From the NCBI RefSeq assembly GCF_000738175.1, contig NZ_JFCH01000059.1, positions 1 through 64,000 on the forward strand: a DNA stretch of 64,000 nucleotides. Direction: 5' to 3'. Below the pieces are notes generated by a model that did not search any database, was not told where the DNA came from, and saw only the letters and a list, made by a program, of their open reading frames with translations. The position numbers and the translations under genes are program-made. Source of the stretch: Corynebacterium jeikeium (lineage in GTDB: Bacteria > Actinomycetota > Actinomycetes > Mycobacteriales > Mycobacteriaceae). This document shows positions 57,239 to 64,000 of this stretch, one piece after another (positions within the stretch are counted from its first letter, which is position 1; each line of letters opens with the position of its first letter).

Positions 57239-57931
57239 ATGTTTGGGCGTAAGAATAAAGACGATAAGAACCCGGCAGAGGAAGCGGCTCAGCCGCAGCA
57301 GGATCAGTCGGAGAACGATTTTGGCCCGTTTGATGGCGACACGGTGAACTTCCAGGACTTCGACTTCTCGGATTTCGCCACCGGGGCGTTGGATCTGGGA
57401 TCCATGCTTATTCCGGTGCCGCACTGCGGTGAGGTGAAGGTGGATATGGGCCCGGAGGGCCCCCAGATGATTCACCTGGAGATCGACGGTGGGCGCATCA
57501 CCCCGATAGCTTTCGCCGCACCGCGAAACGGTGATTTGTGGGCTGAGTCTGTCGAGGAAACGGTCGCGGGCATGACGAAGGACGGCCTGGACGTTCATGT
57601 CGAGGACGGCCCGTGGGGGCAGGAAATCTGCGCGGTGGCCGGTGAGGGGCAGATGCGCCTAATCGGTGTGAACGGGCCACGTTGGATGTTCCGGGCGACA
57701 CTGGCCGGTGAAAAGTCCAAGGCGGACGAGCTGGCCAAGGTTGCCCGGGAGATAATCGCACGTACTTTTATTCGTCGCGGCAAAGATCCAATTCCGGCTG
57801 GACAGCCGTTGCCGGTGTTGATGCCGCAGGCCATGGCGGATGCTCTGCAGGAGCAGCTGCAGCAGTTGGCGCACCGCCAGAATGCCGATTCCCAGGGGGC
57901 TACCCAGAATCCGGGCGAGGACCTGCAGTAA
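57239..57931 (+). CDS. DUF3710 family protein
   Basis: This 230-aa soluble protein fits DUF3710 (Rv2696c-like), located after dut in actinobacteria. A charged N terminus (FGRKNKDDKNPAEE) precedes an acidic DTVNFQDFDFSDF segment and a compact domain with PEGPQMIHLEIDGGRITPIAFAAPR and DGPWGQEICA. The C terminus is Gln-rich. The function is unknown. GGAG lies 8 nt before the ATG. Its stop overlaps the next ATG (TAATG). Confidence 0.85.
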   Translation: MFGRKNKDDKNPAEEAAQPQQDQSENDFGPFDGDTVNFQDFDFSDFATGALDLGSMLIPVPHCGEVKVDMGPEGPQMIHLEIDGGRITPIAFAAPRNGDLWAESVEETVAGMTKDGLDVHVEDGPWGQEICAVAGEGQMRLIGVNGPRWMFRATLAGEKSKADELAKVAREIIARTFIRRGKDPIPAGQPLPVLMPQAMADALQEQLQQLAHRQNADSQGATQNPGEDLQ

Positions 57932-58662
57932 TGGCAGGAAAGACAGAGCCGCAACAGGGCGGCGATGCAGCTCAGGCCACCCTGCTGGAGCAAATGGGCG
58001 GTCTTTCCGGACTGGTCTCCTCCACACTGCCGGTGCTGGTTTTGGTGCCGGTAAACAGCCAGTGGGGTCTGGGGCCTGCGCTGGTCTCCGCGCTGGCAGT
58101 TGCGGTGTTGATCCTGGTGTGGCGCGTGGCTCGCAAGGAGAACCTGCAACCGGCGATTTCCGGCTTCCTCGCGGTCGCACTGTGCGCAGCGATCGCCTGG
58201 ATCATGGGGGACGCGAAGGGATACTTCGCCTACGGCATCTGGTACTCGCTGGTGGCGGGCATCGCATCAATCATTTCGATTTTCTTCCGCTGGCCATTGG
58301 TCGGCGCGGTATGGCGCGGAATCAATGGCGACGATCACCGTTGGCGCACTAACCGGAGGGCAGTGCGGGCCTTCAACATCGCCACCTTCGCATGGGCCGT
58401 GGTGTTCTTCGCCCGCTTCGCCGTCCAGCAGTGGCTCTATGCTGCCGATATGACTGACGCCCTTGGCTACACCCGCATCGCAATGGGATGGCCCCTGACT
58501 CTGGTGGCGGTGGCGGTCACCGTATGGGCGGTGAAGGCAGCGAACCGAGCGGAGGGGCGGCACCTGGAGAAGCCGGTCGAAGACACGCAAGACCCAGAGC
58601 AGGTCGAAGCGGAAAGCATAGAGGAAGTCAACGAAGAGGTGGAGGCCGATGGGCGTCACTAA
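57931..58662 (+). CDS. DUF3159 membrane protein
   Basis: This 243-aa protein has about six hydrophobic helices between residues 30 and 205 and an acidic cytoplasmic tail (residues about 215-243). It matches DUF3159, an actinobacterial family of unknown function. The motif WRINGDDHRWRTNRRAVRA-like segment (RGINGDDHRWRTNRRAVRAF) lies in a cytoplasmic loop. It overlaps DUF3710 by 1 nt and the next gene by 14 nt, so these form one operon from dut. Confidence 0.85.
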   Translation: MAGKTEPQQGGDAAQATLLEQMGGLSGLVSSTLPVLVLVPVNSQWGLGPALVSALAVAVLILVWRVARKENLQPAISGFLAVALCAAIAWIMGDAKGYFAYGIWYSLVAGIASIISIFFRWPLVGAVWRGINGDDHRWRTNRRAVRAFNIATFAWAVVFFARFAVQQWLYAADMTDALGYTRIAMGWPLTLVAVAVTVWAVKAANRAEGRHLEKPVEDTQDPEQVEAESIEEVNEEVEADGRH

Positions 58663-60016
58663 GAATGAAGAAGTAGTGATCGACCTGGCAGGGCCGGCCA
58701 ACGGCGGCACCGTGATCGGCCGGCTGGACGGGCAAATCGTGTTCGTGCGTGGAGGCCTGCCGGGCGAAAAGGATGTCACGGTGGCGCTGGATCCGGCGCG
58801 GAACTCGAAGTCTAAGAAGGGTTTCCGTAACGGCGAGGCCGTAGCCATCGGGCAGCCGAACGCCCACCGTGTTGCACCTGTATGTCCGGCAGCGCAGGCC
58901 GGGGCGGGATGCTGCGACCTGGATTTCGTGGACGCCGCGGGGTCGCTGGACTATAAGAAGCAAGTGGTGCTGGACCAGCTGGCGCGTGTGGGCAAGATCG
59001 ACGCCGAAGCATTGCAGACAGTCACTATCAATACCGAGAGTCTGCAGCCTTTCGCTGGCTCGCGCACGCGCGTGCGGTTGGCCGTGGACGAGGAATGCAA
59101 TGTTGGCCAGCGGGCACGCGGCTCGCACCAGGTGGTGCCGGTTGAGCACCCCTGTGCGCAGTGGAGCGAGGCGTTGCGACAAGGGTTGGCAGAAGAGATC
59201 GAGCAGCTGCGAGCAGCCGGGAAGCTGGTTCCCAACTCCGAGATCGCTGTTGCCGTGGCAGATGACGGCACCCGCAAGATGGTGCAGCTGCAAGGAAATT
59301 CCTCCGACCTGCGCGTCGAGGCATTCGGCTCATCCGGCGGCGACCCAACTGGTGGTGCGGGCGAGCTTCCCACAATCTCCCGTACCGTGCACTTTGGAGC
59401 CGGCCTTGACAGGGAGTTCGACGTGCGGTGGGAGAGCCAGGTGCAGGATTTCTGGCAGGCGCACCGCGCCGCCCCGGAGTTCTACTCCGCCTGGATCGCC
59501 CGCCACATCCCGCCGGTGGCACAGGGGGAGAAATCCCAAGGGGTAAAGCGTAAGCAGATGATCGCGTGGGATCTGTACGGCGGCGCTGGGGTGTTTAGTG
59601 CAGCGCTGTCCCGCAAGGCCGACCGAGTGGTATGCGTGGACGTGGCTGGTAGCGCCAGCGAGGCAGGGGCGCAGGCCCTGGCGGCGGCTGGCATCGACAA
59701 TGTCGAGTTCGTCGGCGGCGATGTGGCGCGCCAAGTCCCCCAACTGCCACGCGGTGGCTCCGTGCACGCCGTGGTGCTGGATCCGCCGCGCACGGGCGCG
59801 GGCACACAGACGGTCGCTGACATCGCCAAGGCCCGCCCGCGACACGTCGTACACGTGGGTTGCGACCCGGCCACCGCTGCCCGCGACCTCGCTGCCTGGA
59901 TCGACAACGGATACGCAATCAAGGAGCTGTGCGTGGTGGATGCCTTCGGCCTGAACCACCACGTAGAGCTGTTGGCATATCTGGTTCCAGACCGCCGCGG
60001 TCGCGCGGGCTCCTAA
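58649..60016 (+). CDS. TrmA/RlmD-family RNA methyltransferase
   Basis: This is a class-I SAM-dependent RNA uridine-C5 methyltransferase (455 aa). An N-terminal TRAM domain (GGTVIGRLDGQIVFVRGGLPGE) and cysteines that may hold an Fe-S cluster (PVCPAAQAGAGCCDLDF) precede the methyltransferase core (WDLYGGAGVFSAAL). LDPPRTGAG and HVGCDPATAARDLA complete the core; in that second signature Asp-Pro is followed by Ala, with Cys three residues earlier. Whether it acts on tRNA or rRNA is not clear. It ends the dut operon. Confidence 0.88.
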   Translation: MGVTKNEEVVIDLAGPANGGTVIGRLDGQIVFVRGGLPGEKDVTVALDPARNSKSKKGFRNGEAVAIGQPNAHRVAPVCPAAQAGAGCCDLDFVDAAGSLDYKKQVVLDQLARVGKIDAEALQTVTINTESLQPFAGSRTRVRLAVDEECNVGQRARGSHQVVPVEHPCAQWSEALRQGLAEEIEQLRAAGKLVPNSEIAVAVADDGTRKMVQLQGNSSDLRVEAFGSSGGDPTGGAGELPTISRTVHFGAGLDREFDVRWESQVQDFWQAHRAAPEFYSAWIARHIPPVAQGEKSQGVKRKQMIAWDLYGGAGVFSAALSRKADRVVCVDVAGSASEAGAQALAAAGIDNVEFVGGDVARQVPQLPRGGSVHAVVLDPPRTGAGTQTVADIAKARPRHVVHVGCDPATAARDLAAWIDNGYAIKELCVVDAFGLNHHVELLAYLVPDRRGRAGS

Positions 60017-60033
60017 ACCCCGGTAGGGGATTC

Positions 60034-60114
60034 TTTCAAAACACTTGAGCGCAGTTAGAATGGACGGACACAACATTCGGCGCGAGACATGAGGACGGAG
60101 AAGAGTAGTTTCAT
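60034..60114 (+). promoter_or_regulatory. dxs promoter region
   Basis: TTTCAA (about 60034), a 16-nt gap and TAGAAT (60055-60060) form a plausible promoter in the 98-nt gap before dxs. ACGGAG lies about 16 nt before the ATG, which is farther than usual. Confidence 0.45.
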
Positions 60115-62007
60115 ATGGGAATTCTCGACAAGGTGTCTTCGCCTGCTGACCTCAAGGGGCTGGACACAAACCAGCTAGAGCAGCTGGCCGCGGAGATCCG
60201 CGAGTTTCTTATCCAGAAGGTCTCCGCAACCGGTGGCCACCTGGGCCCAAACCTGGGCGTTGTCGAGCTGACGATCGCTATGCACCGGGTATTCGACTCG
60301 CCTTCGGATCCGTTGATTTTCGACACCGGCCACCAGTCCTACGTGCACAAGATCCTGACGGGGCGACAGGATCTTTTCGACACGCTGCGTCAGAAGGACG
60401 GGCTCTCCGGCTACCCGGACCGGGCGGAGTCCCCCCACGACTGGACCGAGTCCTCCCACGCCTCGGCTTCGCTGTCCTATGCTGACGGTCTGGCCAAGGC
60501 TTTCGAGCTGACCGGCCAGGTCCACCGCCATGTCGTCGCCTTAGTCGGCGATGGCGCGTTGACCGGTGGCATGACGTGGGAGGCGCTGAACAACATCGCC
60601 GCCGCGAAGAAGCGCAGCCTGGTTATCGTCGTCAACGACAACGGCCGTTCCTATTCGCCCACGATCGGCGGCCTGGCCGAAAACCTTGCCGCCCTACGCC
60701 TGCAGCCGATGTACGACCGGGTGATGGATACGGGCAAGAACGCCCTGGGCCGTATGGGCTGGGTAGGCGACCGCGCTTTCCAGGTGATTCACGGGCTCAA
60801 GGAGGGCGTGAAGCACACCGTCATCCCGCACGAAATGTTCCCGGAGCTGGGGCTGAAGTACATCGGTCCCGTCGATGGCCACGACCTGACGCAGGTTGAG
60901 AATGCCCTGCGTTACGCCAAGGACTACGGCGGCCCCGTGATCGTCCACACCGTCACACAGAAGGGCAAGGGATTCGATCCCGCCGAGCAGGACGAGGCCG
61001 ACCAGATGCACTCCACCGGGGTGATCGACCCGATCACCGGTGAGTCGATGGCGAAGAAGACCGAGGGCGCGATCAGCTGGACCAAGGTGTTCTCTAACCA
61101 CCTGATCGACATTGCCAATGAACGTGAGGACATCGTCGCCATTACCGCCGCCATGGCTGGCCCGACCGGCCTGGCAGACTTTGCGAAGGTGCACCCCAGC
61201 CGCACCTACGACGTCGGTATCGCCGAGCAGCATGCGGTGACCTCCGCCGCCGGCCTGGCTCTCGGCGGCCTGCATCCGGTAGTGGCCGTTTATTCGACGT
61301 TCCTCAACCGCGCATTCGACCAGCTTTTGATGGACGTTGCTCTGCTGAAGCTGGGCGTCACCATCGTCCTCGACCGCGCGGGCATCACCGGCTCCGACGG
61401 TGCGAGCCACAACGGCATGTGGGACCTGTCGATCACGGGCATCGTCCCTGGCATCCACGTGGCCGCCCCGCGAGACGCGCGAACTCTGGAGCTGGCCCTC
61501 GACCGCGCAGTGGCCATCGACGATGCTCCGACTGTCGTGCGCTTCCCGAAGGGCAATGCCCCCGCCGATGTGCCTGCGGTTCGAGAAGAAGCCGACTTCG
61601 ACGTGTTGTTCGAGCAGGGCGGGGAGCAGACCGACGGTCGCGTGCTCATTGTTTCTTTCGGAGCTCTGACGGACCAGGCTTTGGGCGCTGCGCAGGCTCT
61701 TTGTGACGCCAACTTCTCCGCCACCGTCGTGGATCCCCACTGGGTAGTCCCCACCGCGGAAAGCTTGCTGGAGCTCGCTCGCGACTTCGACCTTATCGTC
61801 ACGATCGAGGACAACGGCGTGCACGGCGGAGCGGGCAGTCGCCTGCACTACGACCTGTCCCAGGCGGGTATCGACGTGCCCGTCCGCAACCTGGGCGTGC
61901 CGCAGGAATTCCTGGCCCATGCCTCGCGCGGCGAGGTGCTGGAGGAGCTTGGCCTGGACGTCGAGACGGTCGCCCAGACCGTTGTTGGACACGCGGAGAA
62001 GCTTTAG
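60115..62007 (+). CDS. dxs: 1-deoxy-D-xylulose-5-phosphate synthase
   Basis: Dxs condenses pyruvate and glyceraldehyde 3-phosphate, the first step of the MEP isoprenoid pathway and also a source for thiamin (630 aa). The TPP-binding motif [16 protein letters not shown] is around residue 142. [10 protein letters not shown] is the catalytic His region, and the transketolase-like pyrimidine domain includes [12 protein letters not shown]. Products supply the DMAPP used by MiaA. Its stop interlocks with that of rnd (TTAG). Confidence 0.97.
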   Translation: MGILDKVSSPADLKGLDTNQLEQLAAEIREFLIQKVSATGGHLGPNLGVVELTIAMHRVFDSPSDPLIFDTGHQSYVHKILTGRQDLFDTLRQKDGLSGYPDRAESPHDWTESSHASASLSYADGLAKAFELTGQVHRHVVALVGDGALTGGMTWEALNNIAAAKKRSLVIVVNDNGRSYSPTIGGLAENLAALRLQPMYDRVMDTGKNALGRMGWVGDRAFQVIHGLKEGVKHTVIPHEMFPELGLKYIGPVDGHDLTQVENALRYAKDYGGPVIVHTVTQKGKGFDPAEQDEADQMHSTGVIDPITGESMAKKTEGAISWTKVFSNHLIDIANEREDIVAITAAMAGPTGLADFAKVHPSRTYDVGIAEQHAVTSAAGLALGGLHPVVAVYSTFLNRAFDQLLMDVALLKLGVTIVLDRAGITGSDGASHNGMWDLSITGIVPGIHVAAPRDARTLELALDRAVAIDDAPTVVRFPKGNAPADVPAVREEADFDVLFEQGGEQTDGRVLIVSFGALTDQALGAAQALCDANFSATVVDPHWVVPTAESLLELARDFDLIVTIEDNGVHGGAGSRLHYDLSQAGIDVPVRNLGVPQEFLAHASRGEVLEELGLDVETVAQTVVGHAEKL

Positions 62008-63275
62008 CCCGCGTACACCGCCGCGACGGCGGGTGTTGTTGCGTTAAGCAACACCTCCACCTGCCAGGGCCGCAGCCCCAGAGCGGTCCACTTGTCGCCG
62101 AGCAGCTGCTCCCATTCCGCGACCGGGTCCTCGGCGCCGTCCAGCGCGCCGGTGTCTTCGGCCAGCCAGCAAGACCAGGCGGCTTGGCGCAGATTCTTCC
62201 TGGTCACAATCGTGTCCAGGCGGATCTGTAGGGCATCCGCTGCGTTATCGGCCGCGGAGAGAATCGCTTCGGAGTAGGCAGCCGCGCGGGGGTATTCTTC
62301 CGGCCAGACCTTGTGGTCAGGGGTGCCTCTCGTGGGGTTACGCGGCGGATGGAACTGCTGGGTCTCGAGATCCTGAGGATCGGACATGAGGGCGTCCGAA
62401 AGAAGCTCGGCTAATTGCCTGCGAGCCCGAGGTTTCATGCGCGCCCGTGAGTGATGCAGGCAGGAGTTCAACTGCCGCAGCGCGCCGGCGCGGTCACGAT
62501 CGGCGCGGCCGGCGATGTCCACGAGGTCGCGGCTGCGCAAGATCGCCTCCGGGGAGATATCGCCGCGGCGGGCCATGACGTCGCGGGATTCCCAGAGGTC
62601 GTGGGCGATCCGGCGGGGCAGGGCGCGGCGCAGCGAACTCAAACCCTTCAGCCCCGTCCAGTCGTTGGCGGACAGGGGAGAGGCAGAGGCCAGCACGTAC
62701 TCGCACTCCTGAACATACCAATCAGTGCGGCCGGTCTCGGCGAGGTCATCCAGGCAGCGATCCAGTAGCTCCAGCAGCCATTCGACGTCCAGGGCGGCGT
62801 AGTTGAGCATCGCCTCGGTCAGCGGCCTGCGCGACCAATCGGCGTTGCCCTTATCCTTGGGCACCTCAATGTCGAAGTAGGTCTCCAGCATGCCGGAAAG
62901 GCCGATACGCTCGGTGCCGAGGATCTGCCCGGCAATTTGCGTATCGTGCAGCACGCGCGGGCGCCAACCCAACGCCAACAGGCACGGCAGGTCGGTGTGC
63001 GCGGCGTGGAGCACCCATTCGGCTTCGTTCACGACGTTGGCCATGCGACGGGTGGCTTGGGGTTCGGCCTCGGGATCAATCAGGAAGGTGCCGGAGCCGT
63101 GGCGACGCAGCTGGATGAGGAACGCACGATCGTCGTAGCGGTAGGCAGAGGCGCGCTCCGTATCGATCGCGATGGGGCCAGTGCCCGCGGCGAGTGCGCG
63201 GGCGGCGGCGTCGATGTTCTGCGGGGTATCCCGCAGAACTGGTGTGCCGGCGGCGGGGACAGAGACAAAACTCAC
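62004..63275 (-). CDS. rnd: ribonuclease D
   Basis: RNase D is a DEDDy 3'-5' exonuclease that trims tRNA precursors (423 aa). Exo[10 protein letters not shown] is at about 35-43, ExoII lies in [13 protein letters not shown], and ExoIII is [13 protein letters not shown] with the conserved Tyr. An HRDC domain follows (around 210-290). TATCGT (63283-63288) ends 7 nt before GTG 63275, so the mRNA is probably leaderless. It is followed on the genome by dxs in convergent orientation. Confidence 0.93.
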   Translation of the reverse strand: MSFVSVPAAGTPVLRDTPQNIDAAARALAAGTGPIAIDTERASAYRYDDRAFLIQLRRHGSGTFLIDPEAEPQATRRMANVVNEAEWVLHAAHTDLPCLLALGWRPRVLHDTQIAGQILGTERIGLSGMLETYFDIEVPKDKGNADWSRRPLTEAMLNYAALDVEWLLELLDRCLDDLAETGRTDWYVQECEYVLASASPLSANDWTGLKGLSSLRRALPRRIAHDLWESRDVMARRGDISPEAILRSRDLVDIAGRADRDRAGALRQLNSCLHHSRARMKPRARRQLAELLSDALMSDPQDLETQQFHPPRNPTRGTPDHKVWPEEYPRAAAYSEAILSAADNAADALQIRLDTIVTRKNLRQAAWSCWLAEDTGALDGAEDPVAEWEQLLGDKWTALGLRPWQVEVLLNATTPAVAAVYAG

Positions 63276-63346
63276 GGCTATAACGATACGTCAGCCCGCC
63301 GCTAGCCTCGCTTCGGAGCCTCTCGCCTGTACTAGGAGTCGTTTTA

Positions 63347-63970
63347 TTAGGAGTCGTTTGCGGCTGCGGTGCTTGCCGGACGGGCGCCAAAGGCCAGGCT
63401 GGTCACGCCCTCGGGCGGCAGCCCGGCGACGTTAGCCAGCACCTCCGCGAAGGCTTGGACGTGGCCCGTGAGGTCGGAACCAGTGGCGGTCCAGGAGGCG
63501 CGCATCTCCAGTTGGAAGGCGCGCGGTGGGCCGCCGATCTCGCCGTAGCGGACGGAAGCAGTAGAAGTCACCGTGCCGCCGAGGTCTGTGTATTCGCAGC
63601 TGGGGGAGTCCAGCTGTTCCTTGAGCCAATCCCACGCCACGTCCGGCAGCAGTGGATCGGAGGCCACGGCGGCATCCATGTCCGCCTGGATGTAGGCGAC
63701 CATGCGCATGCGCTTGCCTTGCCACTGCTCTTCGCCCTGCGGGTCGTGTAGTAGGATCAGGCGCCCGAAGGCATCGCCGGCGGGGGTTCCGGTGCTGTCG
63801 TCGCTGTCTTCGTCGGCGGGCAGCACCTCGAGGCCGATGGCGTGGCTGAGGGGTGCGAGGTTGCGGGGCGGTCGGATGTCTCCGACGCTGATGCCGCGAC
63901 GCACTTGTGCTTCCGACATGGAGCGCACCGCTTCGTGGAAGTACTCTGGGATCTCAGTCTCTTGGCTCAC
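63347..63970 (-). CDS. DUF3000 family protein
   Basis: This 207-aa protein belongs to DUF3000 (Rv2680-like), always beside RNase D in actinobacteria. It has PEYFHEAVRSMSEAQVRR at the start, ADMDAAVASDPLLPDVAWDWL in the middle and ASWTATGSDLTGHVQAFAEVLA near the end. It is soluble and of unknown function. AACCTA on the plus strand (63979-63984), i.e. TAGGTT on the minus strand, ends 8 nt before GTG 63970, indicating a leaderless start inside the window. Confidence 0.85.
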   Translation of the reverse strand: MSQETEIPEYFHEAVRSMSEAQVRRGISVGDIRPPRNLAPLSHAIGLEVLPADEDSDDSTGTPAGDAFGRLILLHDPQGEEQWQGKRMRMVAYIQADMDAAVASDPLLPDVAWDWLKEQLDSPSCEYTDLGGTVTSTASVRYGEIGGPPRAFQLEMRASWTATGSDLTGHVQAFAEVLANVAGLPPEGVTSLAFGARPASTAAANDS

Positions 63971-64000
63971 AAGGTCTAAACCTAGCCTTTAAGGTTTGTC

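Noticed and set aside
56582..57598. Long N-terminal extension of the DUF3093 frame across dut
   Set aside because: The upstream part is antisense to dut and DUF3710. A TTG with AGGAG gives a normal-sized protein.

Overview
The window is a chromosomal segment of a high-GC Gram-positive bacterium, very probably a Corynebacterium. The gene order (pnp-dapB-thyX-dapA-rnj-ftsK, clgR-pspA, recA-recX-miaB, miaA-dapF-hflX-sugR-lexA-divS-nrdR, oxyR, galE-dtxR-sigB, sigA-ppgK-suhB, dut-dxs-rnd) matches the housekeeping backbone I know from corynebacteria and partly from mycobacteria. DivS, a SugR-type regulator, a DtxR with its usual metal ligands and a BioYMN uptake operon point the same way. A Tat-exported neutral ceramidase, and the absence of fructose-PTS genes beside sugR and of a gluABCD transporter near recX, suggest a lipophilic skin-type species of the C. 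jeikeium kind. That species guess is inference.

Layout. 1-1031: right part of an IS3-family insertion sequence abutting the pnp leader. 1.2-8.2 kb: PNPase, lysine/thymidylate genes (dapB, thyX, dapA) and RNase J. 8.2-15.8 kb: a DinB-like protein, FtsK, a TerC exporter behind an apparent yybP-ykoY Mn2+ riboswitch, PgsA, CinA, then ClgR and PspA. 15.8-17.8 kb: bioYMN (minus strand) behind a BioQ-type palindrome. 17.8-26.3 kb: DUF3046, recA-recX, miaB, a membrane protein, a DUF349 protein, miaA, dapF and an unknown Cys-tailed protein. 26.4-34.8 kb: hflX, sugR, lexA, divS, nrdR, hrpA. 35-38 kb: ceramidase and oxyR. 38-49.3 kb: a DUF3516 helicase, PAC2, DUF4192, galE-dtxR-sigB, dtd, a methyltransferase and DUF3099. 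49.3-56.7 kb: DUF3039-helicase, a small membrane protein, sigA, ppgK, suhB, DUF4193 and DUF3093. 56.7-64 kb: dut-DUF3710-DUF3159-TrmA-like methyltransferase, dxs, rnd and DUF3000.

Regulation visible in the sequence. About twenty genes have a TANNNT -10 hexamer ending 7-8 nt before the start codon and no useful Shine-Dalgarno, the pattern of leaderless mRNAs. I used this to choose several starts. clgR and sigB each carry a GGGAAC-N17-CGTT element typical of SigH/SigE-class ECF promoters, which would link envelope/heat/thiol stress to ClgR, PspA and SigB. recA has a good LexA box, and the lexA-divS gap holds a weak LexA-like element plus several unexplained dyads. sigA, dtxR, DUF4193 and the 51.4-kb membrane gene are preceded by hairpins.

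The findings most worth follow-up are the ceramidase with Thr where the family's nucleophilic Ser normally sits, the Mn2+ riboswitch with an RBS-sequestering hairpin, the paired ECF promoters, the RG-rich segments in both PNPase and RNase J, and the leader hairpins of sigA and the 51.4-kb gene. I found no CRISPR array, prophage, tRNA or rRNA. I do not see a clearly new multi-gene system.
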